Source: Deltaproteobacteria bacterium (lineage in GTDB: Bacteria; Myxococcota_A; UBA9160; SZUA-336). From it: DNA of 5,642 nt. A model generated the notes under the pieces. That model searched no databases, was not told the DNA's origin, and was given only the letters and a program-made list of their open reading frames with translations. This document shows positions 1-5,592 of this stretch, piece by piece. The DNA lies in contig DAOUZG010000140.1 in the NCBI GenBank assembly GCA_030665705.1, positions 1 through 5,642 of the forward strand, given 5' to 3'. Made by a program: the position numbers and the translations under genes. Numbering within the stretch: the first letter of the stretch is position 1; each line of letters opens with the position of its first letter.

Positions 1-588
1 ATGCGAAAGGGCGGGGTCGAGCTTGCGTTCGTAGCGACCATCGGAAAGCGGCCGAAGTCCCGTGATCGCGAGGCGGGCGAGTGTCTCCGGGCGCGCCGAC
101 GGGTAGAGACTCCCGAGCAACTCCTCGTACGCGGCGGTCGATTCGAAGGTGAGAGTCTGCCTCCCAGTCTCGAGCCGGATCCGGGTCACCCCTCGGGGAT
201 CCAGGTCGGGACCTGTGTCGACGAGAATCAGGCCGGCCATCCGCTCCGGGTGCTTTCCCGCAAAGCGGAGCGCCACCCGTCCGCCCATCGAGTGACCGAG
301 CAGCACGAGCCGTTCGAAGCCCAGACCCTCGGTCGCGGCTTCGACGTCACGCGCCATCGAAACATGGTCGTAACCGGCTTCCGGATCGGGGTCGGAGTCG
401 CCGTGCCCGCGTAGGTCCAGCGCGAGCGTCCGGTAGTAGGCCGCCACGACCCGTGCGAGGTCGTCCCAGATATGGGCCTCGTTCCCGAAGCCGTGCAGGA
501 GAACGAACGGCACCCCCTCGCTACTCCACTCGAGGGCATGGAGCCGAAGCCCGTCGGCCCCCGGCACGAATCGAGATCGCGGCTCCAT
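1..588 (-). CDS. Alpha/beta hydrolase, C-terminus cut off by window edge
   Basis: The first 196 codons of an alpha/beta-hydrolase-fold enzyme are present. No stop codon is reached, so the gene continues beyond the left edge. The N-terminal half of the fold is clear: an HGFGN oxyanion-hole motif at residues 32-36, LDLRGHGDS at 57-65, and the nucleophile elbow GHSMGG at 98-103 with Ser100 as predicted nucleophile, followed by the strand LILVDTGPD. The catalytic acid and histidine normally follow the lid region and would lie outside the window. Layout and motifs resemble MhpC/RsbQ-like esterases and C-C hydrolases, but the substrate cannot be told. No signal peptide is seen, so it is probably cytoplasmic. 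The ATG at 588 is chosen because the conserved region begins about 20 residues later; the frame stays open upstream without an ATG, and the ribosome-binding site is weak. The gene lies 52 nt downstream of the 161-aa unknown gene on the same strand and is probably co-transcribed. The family is sure; the function is not. Confidence 0.9.
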   Translation of the reverse strand, partial: MEPRSRFVPGADGLRLHALEWSSEGVPFVLLHGFGNEAHIWDDLARVVAAYYRTLALDLRGHGDSDPDPEAGYDHVSMARDVEAATEGLGFERLVLLGHSMGGRVALRFAGKHPERMAGLILVDTGPDLDPRGVTRIRLETGRQTLTFESTAAYEELLGSLYPSARPETLARLAITGLRPLSDGRYERKLDPALSH

Positions 589-640
589 CGGCTCAGGATA
601 CCCGGTCAGGTCTTTCAGCGTTGGCGCGAGTCTGCGGGAG

Positions 641-1126
641 TCAGCGACCGTCGAGGGCCTTGAGCACCGAGAGGGCTTCCATCGCGGTCAGGGTCGGCTT
701 CTGCATCAGAGCGTCGAGATCGGCCGAGGCTCCCGAGCCAGACGCCCTCTCCTCGGCCGGTGCTGCCTCGCCGCGGCGGGGGAAGGAGGCGGGGACGAAG
801 AACTCGAGGGGACGGTCGAGCCACCCCGCAGACGTGAGGATCGTCCCGACCGCATCGTGTCCGGCCGCCACGACCCGGCCCTCTTCCAGTGCGAATCCGC
901 CTTCGCTGCGAGCCAAGATTCTCGCGGGGTCGACTGTGGCCCGGATGGCGGCCACATCGCGCTTCCCCTCGACGAGGATCACGAAGACGGGAGGTTGTTC
1001 GTCACCCCGGTCACCCCAGTGGGTTAGAGCCCATCGAGAAGGCTCCCACGCTCCACCGTGCCAGAGCAGCAGAGCCGCAGCGGCGGCTGCCAGCACGCCG
1101 AGGCTTAGGCAGAGCGATCGGGGCAT
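641..1126 (-). CDS. Unknown 161-aa protein with N-terminal membrane segment
   Basis: I do not recognise this protein. Residues 5-21 form a hydrophobic Leu/Ala stretch after a single Arg, typical of a membrane anchor or uncleaved signal. Cys6 lies too early for a lipobox and no other cysteine follows. Next comes a folded-looking segment (about residues 45-112) with predicted beta strands such as VFVILVEG (47-54), then a linker rich in Ala, Gly, Ser and Glu (about 116-136), then a probable amphipathic C-terminal helix (137-158). This suggests an exported or membrane-tethered small domain. The ATG at 1126 is the only usable start: the frame is closed upstream by the TAG at 1148-1150, which is also the stop of the CBS gene. 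The intergenic gap is 21 nt, carrying a modest purine-rich CAGGCGCAGG. Position between the CBS gene and the hydrolase supports it being real, as do high third-position GC and sense-like composition. No function is assigned. Confidence 0.7.
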   Translation of the reverse strand: MPRSLCLSLGVLAAAAAALLLWHGGAWEPSRWALTHWGDRGDEQPPVFVILVEGKRDVAAIRATVDPARILARSEGGFALEEGRVVAAGHDAVGTILTSAGWLDRPLEFFVPASFPRRGEAAPAEERASGSGASADLDALMQKPTLTAMEALSVLKALDGR

Positions 1127-1147
1127 CCTGCGCCTGAGGAGACCGCG

Positions 1148-1558
1148 CTACCCGTGGACGTCGGGGCTTTCCCCCAGCGCCTCGAGCATGTCGAAGGCCG
1201 TCGCGAGTCCCACGAGTTCACCGCCGTCATACACGAGCACGCGGTGGACGTGCGCGTCCCGCATCTTTCGCGCGACGGACCCCACGTCTTCAGCCGCCTC
1301 GACCTTCAGCACCTTCGACGACATGATCTCCCAGATCTTGATTGTGGGGTCACTAAAGGCCAGAAGCCCTTGATCGGAACGCTCCGACAACGCCCGGATC
1401 AGGTCGCTCTTCGAGGCGATTCCCATCAGCTCCCCGTCGCTCGAAATGACCGGCGCGCAGCCGATCTGCTTCGAGACGAAGAGCCTTCCCACGTCGCCGA
1501 CCGACATTTCGATGGTGGCCGAGACGATCTCCTTTTGCATAACCTCGCTGATCTTCAT
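1148..1558 (-). CDS. Tandem CBS-domain protein (136 aa)
   Basis: This is a stand-alone Bateman module of two CBS domains with no attached enzyme or transporter domain. CBS1 covers about residues 7-58 and CBS2 about 79-128. Each ends in the G-h-x-S/T-x-x-D signature that contacts the ribose/phosphate in adenosyl-nucleotide-binding CBS proteins: GIASKSD (46-52) and GLATAFD (117-123). It therefore may bind AMP, ATP or a related ligand and act as a cytoplasmic sensor; this is inferred from the family. The start at 1558 gives MKISEVM, the usual opening of such proteins. The same frame stays open upstream to about 1903, but that part has no CBS similarity, reads as low-complexity Arg/Pro/Ser sequence, and would overlap the divergent thiO gene. 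A GGGGGA tract lies 4 nt before the ATG. It is first in the leftward gene set and is followed after 21 nt by the unknown membrane-protein gene. The partner that it regulates is not known. Confidence 0.92.
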   Translation of the reverse strand: MKISEVMQKEIVSATIEMSVGDVGRLFVSKQIGCAPVISSDGELMGIASKSDLIRALSERSDQGLLAFSDPTIKIWEIMSSKVLKVEAAEDVGSVARKMRDAHVHRVLVYDGGELVGLATAFDMLEALGESPDVHG

Positions 1559-1843
1559 GGGTTCCCCCGGGGTCGCACCCCTTGGCCGCCTGGCAGCGCC
1601 TCGGGAAGGCAGACGAGTCCCGCGCACGTTCGCTTCCTCTGTTCGATCGGTCGGGGGAGATGCGGGCTGAAGCAGACGGTCCGGAAACGGGGGGGATCGG
1701 GCAGGAGTCTCGGGATCGGTCGAGAGGGTCTTCGCGACCCAGGACCGGGGCACGCCCCCCGGAGGGAGCTGGGTTAGACTGCGCGCAGCTTCCTCGAGCG
1801 TTCTTTTGCCAGGAGACGAGGGGAGAGGACCTGGAGAGACGCA
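1559..1843. other. Divergent intergenic region, CBS gene / thiO
   Basis: This 285-nt gap separates the leftward CBS gene from the rightward thiO-like gene and must contain upstream signals for both. I see no clear sigma70-type -35/-10 pair on either strand, no TPP (THI-box) riboswitch consensus and no tRNA. The word GATCGG recurs at 1645-1650, 1695-1700 and 1714-1719, and the first and third copies extend to GATCGGTCG. The open frames crossing the region have no family resemblance and are best treated as high-GC chance frames. Confidence 0.6.
1833..1838 (+). promoter_or_regulatory. Ribosome-binding site of thiO
   Basis: GGAGAG lies 5 nt upstream of the ATG at 1844. It supports this start, which also places the FAD-binding strand immediately at the N-terminus. 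Confidence 0.65.
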
Positions 1844-2950
1844 ATGGCCGGCACGGACGTCCTCGTAATCGGTGGTGGGATCGTCGGTTGTTCCGTCGCG
1901 CACGCACTGGCGCGGCGAGGGGCCTCAGTCCTCGTGCTGGAGCGCGACCACCCGGGGGGTCGGGCCTCCGCAACCGCGGCAGGAATGCTCACGCCCTACA
2001 CCGGGGGTCTGGCGGAGGGGCCGTTACTCGCGATCGGCTCCCGGGCGCTCGAGGAGATGGGCCCCGTGGCGGAGGAGGTTCGGGAGCTCTCCGGAGTCGA
2101 CCCGGGGTTTGTGCGGTCCGGAGCCCTCCGTGTCGCGGGTTCCGAGCGGGAGGCGACCCTGCTCCGCGACCAGGCGGCAAAGCTCGAGGACTACGACGTA
2201 GGGTGGATCGGCCGCGACGAACTGCTGGAGCGCGAGCCCGGACTCTCGTCCGACTCGGTCGGGGCCGTCTGGTCGCCGCGGGAGGGCTACGTGGAGCCGC
2301 CCCTTCTAACGCGTGCCCTGGAGGGAGCTGCGCTGCGTGACGGAGTCCGGTTCGAGCGTGGAGTCCCGGTGCAAGCCGTGCGGATCGAGGGAAACCGCGT
2401 GCGGGGCGTGCAGACCCCCGAGGGCGACTACGCAGCGGGGCAGGTCGTGCTTTGCGCGGGCGCATGGAGCGGGCTGTTCGAGGAGAGCCTCGGGTTCCCG
2501 ATTCCGGTGGAGCCGATCCGGGGTCAGATCGTCGAGCTGAGGCGTTCCCCGGGGACCGGCGCACCGATTGTGTGGGGCCTGGGCGCCTACCTGGTCCCCA
2601 GGCAGGACGGACGACTTCTCGTCGGGGCGACCGAGGAGCGAGTCGGTTTCGAAGCTCGCGTGACCGCCAGCGGAGTGCAGGGCTTGCTGGAGGGGGGCTG
2701 CTCCGTGCTCCCCGAAATCCGAAAGTACGAATTCCGCTGCGCTCGGGTCGCATTCCGGCCCGGCACGCCCGATGATCGTCCGCTCGTGGGTCGTGTTCCC
2801 GGTGTAGAGGGGGCGTGGCTCGCGACCGGTCACTACCGCCACGGCATCCTGCTCGCCACGATCACGGCGGATCGGCTCGCGCGAGCTCTTCTCGAGGGTG
2901 AGGCTCCCGTGGAGCTGGAGCCCTTGGATCCCGCGAGATTCAAGGCCTGA
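1844..2950 (+). CDS. thiO: FAD-dependent glycine oxidase-like enzyme (ThiO)
   Basis: This 368-aa flavoenzyme of the DAO/ThiO family oxidises small amino acids such as glycine to the imine with reduction of O2. In thiamine synthesis the imine feeds thiazole formation. The N-terminus is a Rossmann dinucleotide-binding motif, VIGGGIVG (8-15), with the ribose-binding acid at Glu33 (VLERD). ATAAGML (43-49) matches the family's FAD/active-site segment. Tyr249, Arg305 (AFRPGTPDDRPLVG) and Arg332 (ATGHYRHGILL) line up, with a constant offset of three, with the substrate-binding Tyr246, Arg302 and Arg329 known from Bacillus subtilis glycine oxidase. The length is normal for the family (about 365-370). 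No signal peptide is seen, so it is probably cytoplasmic. No other thi gene is in the window, so a role in thiamine synthesis is inferred from the family; a general D-amino-acid or sarcosine-type oxidase is the main alternative. Its 3' end overlaps the convergent carboxyltransferase gene by 11 bp. Confidence 0.9.
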   Translation: MAGTDVLVIGGGIVGCSVAHALARRGASVLVLERDHPGGRASATAAGMLTPYTGGLAEGPLLAIGSRALEEMGPVAEEVRELSGVDPGFVRSGALRVAGSEREATLLRDQAAKLEDYDVGWIGRDELLEREPGLSSDSVGAVWSPREGYVEPPLLTRALEGAALRDGVRFERGVPVQAVRIEGNRVRGVQTPEGDYAAGQVVLCAGAWSGLFEESLGFPIPVEPIRGQIVELRRSPGTGAPIVWGLGAYLVPRQDGRLLVGATEERVGFEARVTASGVQGLLEGGCSVLPEIRKYEFRCARVAFRPGTPDDRPLVGRVPGVEGAWLATGHYRHGILLATITADRLARALLEGEAPVELEPLDPARFKA

Positions 2951-4520
2951 ACGTGTAACTGCGAGGGCCGCGTCGCTCTCGTATCAACGGGGCGGCCCAC
3001 TCGAGCCACCGACAGAGCACCGGGCGAGTCTGCCGTGGGTCGATGAGGTCGTGGACGCTGAAGGCCTCCGCGCGCGGGAACGGCGACCGCCGGGCGGCCA
3101 GCTCCTCCTCGAGTTCGCGACGCCGCGCCGCCGGGTCAGGGGCGGACTCGATCTCGCGGCGGAAGGCCACCGCCACACCCCCCTCCACGGGAAGCGCCCC
3201 CGTTTCCGCCGACGGCCAAGCCACCACGAAGCCGCCCGGACCGAAATGAGCCCCGGCGGCCACCCCGAACGCCTTCCGAACCAGCACGGAGGCCCAGGGA
3301 ACGGTCGACTGGATCACCGCGAACAGCGTGGCGGTTCCGTAGCGAATCGTGCCGGCCTGCTCGGCCGCAGAGCCGATCATGAATCCGGGTTCGTCGACGA
3401 AGCTCACGATGGGAAGGTGGAAGGTGTCGCACAGGTCCACGAGTCTCCGGACCTTCTCGGCTCCCCGCGCATCCATGGCCCCGGCGTAGAAACTCGGGTC
3501 GTTCGCGAGCACGCCGATGGGGTGCCCGCGGAGCCGCGCCAGTCCGACGATCTGGGACCGGCCCGAGAACGGTCCGATCTCGAAAAAGGAATCCCCGTCG
3601 AGGACCAGCTCGAGCAACCGCCGCATGTCGTAGATGCGACGGCGGTCGCGCGGGACGATCCCGAGGAGTTCCTCCTCCGTGCGCTCGGGATCGTCTGCAG
3701 GCTCCTCGACCGGGGGTGGCTCCCAGACGTTCGGGGGCAGGTAGCTCAGGAATCGACGGATCTGTAGAAAGGCGTCCTTCTCGTCCTCGGCCAGGTTGTC
3801 GACAGCACCGTTTCGCGTGTGCACCTGGAAGCCGCCGAGCTCTTCCTTGGTCTTTCGTTCACCGAGGGCGCGCTCGACCAGCGCCGGACCACCGACCATC
3901 ACCTGAGCGGTTTCGCGGGTCATGATGGAGAGGTGGGAGGCAACGAGACGCGCGGCCGGAAGTCCCGCCACGGGCCCGAGCGCGGCCGAGGCGACGGGGA
4001 CGGTTCCCATGGCGAGGGCGATCGAGCGGAACCGAGGCGTTGCGTAGACGGGCTCCCCCGCGGGAGCCGGACGCTCGCTCCCCCGACGCGGAACGCTTCC
4101 TCCTCCTCCTTCGAGCAGCCGAACAAGGGGAAGCCGGTACGAACACGCCAGCTCCTCGGCGTAGGCGCTCTTTCGGAGTCCGGCAGGGGAGGGGGACCCG
4201 CCGCGCTGGGTGAAGTCTTCCCCTCCCACGACGCACGATCGGCCTCCAATGCGGCCAATCCCGAGGACGTAGTTAGCCGGCGTGAACGACTCGAGCTTCC
4301 CCTCCGGGTCCGTCTCCCCGTGTCCCGCGATGGGGCCCAACTCCTGGAAGCTCTCCGCGTCCAGCAGGAGATCGATCCGCTCGCGAACCGTGAGGCGTCC
4401 CAGTGAGTGCTGCCGTTCGACGGCTTCCGGCCCACCGAGCTCCGCAGCGCGTCGTCTCCGCTCCCGAATCCCCCGGGCCTCCGGCTCCCAGTCTTTTGGG
4501 TCTCCGCCCACGGGCCCCAT
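2940..4520 (-). CDS. Acyl-CoA carboxylase carboxyltransferase (beta) subunit
   Basis: This is a 526-aa carboxyltransferase of the propionyl/methylcrotonyl-CoA carboxylase beta-chain family. Such subunits transfer CO2 from carboxybiotin to an acyl-CoA. Both crotonase-like halves are present. The N-half has GEDFTQRGGS (100-109), the strand LGPVAGLPAARLV (181-193), TKEELGG (224-230) and the domain-ending FLSYLPPN (257-264). The C-half has FFEIGPFSGRS (312-322), VDEPGFMIGSAAEQAG (375-390), the RKAFGVAAGAH oxyanion-hole region (415-425) and VAWPSAETGALPVEGG (433-448). The usual GGARI-type motif after GEDFT is replaced by LLEGGGGSV (135-143), which I associate with a divergent subfamily of uncertain substrate. 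No biotin carboxylase or biotin carrier domain is fused or adjacent. The start at 4520 fits the family N-terminus and has GAGGA 8 nt upstream; the frame stays open to 4772, but that extension looks non-coding. Propionyl-, methylcrotonyl- or another acyl-CoA are all possible substrates. Confidence 0.92.
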   Translation of the reverse strand: MGPVGGDPKDWEPEARGIRERRRRAAELGGPEAVERQHSLGRLTVRERIDLLLDAESFQELGPIAGHGETDPEGKLESFTPANYVLGIGRIGGRSCVVGGEDFTQRGGSPSPAGLRKSAYAEELACSYRLPLVRLLEGGGGSVPRRGSERPAPAGEPVYATPRFRSIALAMGTVPVASAALGPVAGLPAARLVASHLSIMTRETAQVMVGGPALVERALGERKTKEELGGFQVHTRNGAVDNLAEDEKDAFLQIRRFLSYLPPNVWEPPPVEEPADDPERTEEELLGIVPRDRRRIYDMRRLLELVLDGDSFFEIGPFSGRSQIVGLARLRGHPIGVLANDPSFYAGAMDARGAEKVRRLVDLCDTFHLPIVSFVDEPGFMIGSAAEQAGTIRYGTATLFAVIQSTVPWASVLVRKAFGVAAGAHFGPGGFVVAWPSAETGALPVEGGVAVAFRREIESAPDPAARRRELEEELAARRSPFPRAEAFSVHDLIDPRQTRPVLCRWLEWAAPLIRERRGPRSYTFRP

Positions 4521-4528
4521 TCTACGGA

Positions 4529-4533
4529 TCCTC
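4529..4533 (-). promoter_or_regulatory. Ribosome-binding site of the carboxyltransferase gene
   Basis: On the minus strand GAGGA lies 8 nt before the ATG at 4520. It decides the start against the longer open frame that extends to 4772. Confidence 0.7.
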
Positions 4534-4572
4534 AGCCTGAAGAGGCGTCTGCATGGTGAATGGGTCGGAGGG

Positions 4573-4589
4573 GTCCGGGTTCTCCGGAC
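4573..4589. repeat. Perfect inverted repeat GTCCGG-N5-CCGGAC
   Basis: Six-base arms at 4573-4578 and 4584-4589 flank a 5-nt loop. On the plus strand the right arm runs into TTTT (4590-4593), giving an intrinsic-terminator look, but no plus-strand gene ends here. On the minus strand it sits in the presumed 5' leader of the carboxyltransferase gene, about 53-69 nt before its ATG. It could be an operator or leader hairpin, or chance. Confidence 0.4.
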
Positions 4590-4640
4590 TTTTCGCACGG
4601 GGCATCGGGCTTTCGGCGATTCCTGCGTCCCGGTGTGATG

Positions 4641-4668
4641 AATATCTGCGAAACCCGGACCGTCCGAA
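4641..4668 (-). promoter_or_regulatory. Weak candidate promoter for the carboxyltransferase gene
   Basis: On the minus strand TTCGGA (4663-4668) and GATATT (4641-4646) are separated by 16 nt, matching the sigma70 consensus at 3/6 and 4/6 positions. The odd-length palindrome CGGAC-C-GTCCG (4656-4666) overlaps the -35 and spacer and could be an operator. It would give a leader of about 115 nt. This is the least GC-rich part of the gap, but the match is poor. Confidence 0.2.
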
Positions 4669-4705
4669 GTTTGGGAGCAAGTCGATTCCCCCTCTAGCGT
4701 GGGAC

Positions 4706-4725
4706 GGGGGTGCTCCGAGCCCCCT
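4706..4725. repeat. GC-rich imperfect stem-loop
   Basis: Bases 4707-4710 pair with 4721-4724 and GCT (4712-4714) pairs with AGC (4718-4720) around a CCG loop. There is one bulged T at 4711 and a closing G-T wobble. It lies between the aat stop and the carboxyltransferase start. No T-run follows on either strand, so an intrinsic terminator is not supported. Confidence 0.3.
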
Positions 4726-4780
4726 GCAACCCCTGTAGTCTGCTCAATACCCCTCGGGCCCCCCGTCCCCATCTCCCGCG

Positions 4781-4792
4781 CTCCGGCCGGAG
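4781..4792. repeat. 12-bp perfect palindrome CTCCGGCCGGAG
   Basis: The 12 bases are fully self-complementary with no spacer. They lie about 40 nt beyond the aat stop codon on the minus strand. Possible protein-binding site; no function can be assigned. Confidence 0.35.
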
Positions 4793-4831
4793 TTCATTAT
4801 CGGCGAGGCCTCCGGTGCGAGGAGGGTGGGG

Positions 4832-5500
4832 CTACAAAGTCTTCGGGTGTGTCCGCTCCCGTCCGAACTGATCTAGAGGCTCGGAGGGGAAGAAGGGCCA
4901 GCCGGCCTCCGCGGCCACGGCCACCTCGAGGAGCTCCAAATACCTCTGTCGCGGGATCTCGACGCACCCGAACCGGGCCAGGTGCGAGGTGCGGAACTGG
5001 GTGTCGAACAGCAGGAAGCCGGCGTCGCGCAGTTGCCGTACGAGCTGCACGAGGCAGACCTTCGAGGAGTCCGTGCCGCCACCCTCCGAGGAGGAGAACA
5101 TGCTCTCCCCGAAGAACGCCGCCCCGATGTGAATGCCGTAAAGCCCCCCCACGAGCCGCTCGTCCAGCCAGGCCTCCACACTGTGGGCGTGGCCCATGTC
5201 GTGGAGCTGGATGTAGACGTCGATCAGCCGCTCGTCGAGCCAGGTTTCCCTGCGCCCGGGCCTGGAAGCTGCGCAGGTACAGATCACCGATTCGAAAGCC
5301 GTGTCGCTGCGGACCGTGAACCGTCGGCCTCGAACCGTGCGCTCCAGGCGTCTCGGAACGTGCAATCCGTCGAAGGGGAGAATCCCTCGGGGGTCGGGAC
5401 TAAACCACTCCACGCGCCGCGTCCGCGGGTCCACCATCGGGAAGATCCCTCGGCGGTAGGCCCAGAGGATGAGTTCAGGGTCGGCCCGTTGAGGATCCAC
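4832..5500 (-). CDS. aat: Leucyl/phenylalanyl-tRNA-protein transferase (Aat)
   Basis: Aat transfers Leu or Phe from aminoacyl-tRNA to the N-terminus of proteins starting with Arg or Lys, creating N-degrons for ClpS/ClpAP in the cytoplasm. The 222-aa protein is complete (E. coli enzyme 234 aa). Diagnostic segments in order are AYRRGIFPM (14-22), WFSPDPRGILP (32-42), HAHSVEAW (104-111), LVGGLYGIHIGAAFFGESMFS (from 116), DTQFRTSHL (166-174) and EIPRQRYLELL (181-191). Glu132, Asp166 and Gln168 correspond to E. coli Glu156, Asp186 and Gln188 at the active site. The loop after FFGESMFS is SSEGGGTDSSK, four residues longer than in E. coli. The start is a GTG at 5498-5500; an in-frame TAA at 5510-5512 closes the frame upstream, and the next ATG would delete AYRRGIFP. 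Only a short AGG precedes it, so translation may be weak. clpS and clpA, frequent neighbours of aat, are not visible in the window. Confidence 0.96.
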   Translation of the reverse strand: MDPQRADPELILWAYRRGIFPMVDPRTRRVEWFSPDPRGILPFDGLHVPRRLERTVRGRRFTVRSDTAFESVICTCAASRPGRRETWLDERLIDVYIQLHDMGHAHSVEAWLDERLVGGLYGIHIGAAFFGESMFSSSEGGGTDSSKVCLVQLVRQLRDAGFLLFDTQFRTSHLARFGCVEIPRQRYLELLEVAVAAEAGWPFFPSEPLDQFGRERTHPKTL

Positions 5501-5542
5501 CCTAGGATCTTAGCGGGTCCCGGCAGGTCTTCGCGGGTTATC

Positions 5543-5559
5543 GGCGGGCCAAGCCCGCC
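5543..5559 (-). terminator. Perfect GC hairpin, possible terminator of the right-edge gene
   Basis: GGCGGGC and GCCCGCC (7 bp, 3-nt loop) lie 33 nt beyond the stop of the partial gene at the right edge and about 42 nt before the aat start, on the minus strand. There is no T-tract after it on either strand, so it would at best be a factor-assisted terminator or an mRNA-stabilising hairpin. Confidence 0.35.
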
Positions 5560-5563
5560 TGCC

Positions 5564-5592
5564 CGTACGCGGCGCGTGACTGCGTACGCGCC
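5564..5592. repeat. Inverted repeat CGTACGC-N11-GCGTACG with overlapping GGCGCG/CGCGCC arms
   Basis: CGTACGC (5564-5570) is inverted at 5582-5588. A second pair, GGCGCG (5571-5576) and CGCGCC (5587-5592), overlaps it, so two alternative stems are possible. GTACGCG also occurs as a direct repeat (5565 and 5584). It sits immediately after the stop of the right-edge partial gene. Confidence 0.4.

Larger units (their letters stand above)
4521..4831. other. 311-nt gene-free region upstream of the carboxyltransferase gene
   Basis: I see no convincing gene between the carboxyltransferase start and the aat stop. The region holds the carboxyltransferase ribosome-binding site, a weak candidate promoter, and several GC-rich inverted repeats listed separately. 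The words TCCGG/CCGGA occur at 4574, 4584, 4655, 4782, 4787 and 4811, mostly as inverted pairs. The carboxyltransferase frame is open across most of the region, but the translation has no family-like character. Part of this stretch (about 4635-4680) is less GC-rich than the flanks, as expected of a promoter. Confidence 0.6.

Noticed and set aside
453..1373. 306-codon open frame on the plus strand
   Set aside because: It lies antisense to the hydrolase, unknown and CBS genes, and its translation is Arg/Ser/Pro/Ala-rich with no domain, which is typical of a shadow frame in high-GC DNA.
1774..1780. TTAGACT as a -10 element for thiO
   Set aside because: No acceptable -35 hexamer lies 16-18 nt upstream and no extended -10 TGn is present.
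1559..1843. TPP riboswitch ahead of thiO
   Set aside because: The CTGAGA-type and ACCTGATC-type THI-box segments are absent.
1559..1903. N-terminal extension of the CBS protein to a start near 1903
   Set aside because: The extra 115 residues show no similarity to CBS proteins, are low in complexity, and overlap the well-supported thiO gene. MKISEVM at 1558 is a normal start.
1989..2753. 254-codon open frame antisense to thiO
   Set aside because: Arg/Pro/Ser-rich translation opposite a clear FAD oxidoreductase; chance frame.
2898..3767. 289-codon plus-strand open frame opposite the carboxyltransferase
   Set aside because: The composition is that of an antisense frame (Arg, Gly, His and Pro rich), and it covers conserved coding sequence on the other strand.
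4573..4593. Rho-independent terminator on the plus strand
   Set aside because: The hairpin plus TTTT looks right, but no plus-strand gene ends upstream; the nearest (thiO) stops 1.6 kb earlier. It is kept only as an inverted repeat.
4521..4772. N-terminal extension of the carboxyltransferase by 84 codons
   Set aside because: The extension looks unlike protein (Arg/Pro/Thr-rich, no hydrophobic core). The ATG at 4520 has a good ribosome-binding site and matches the family N-terminus.
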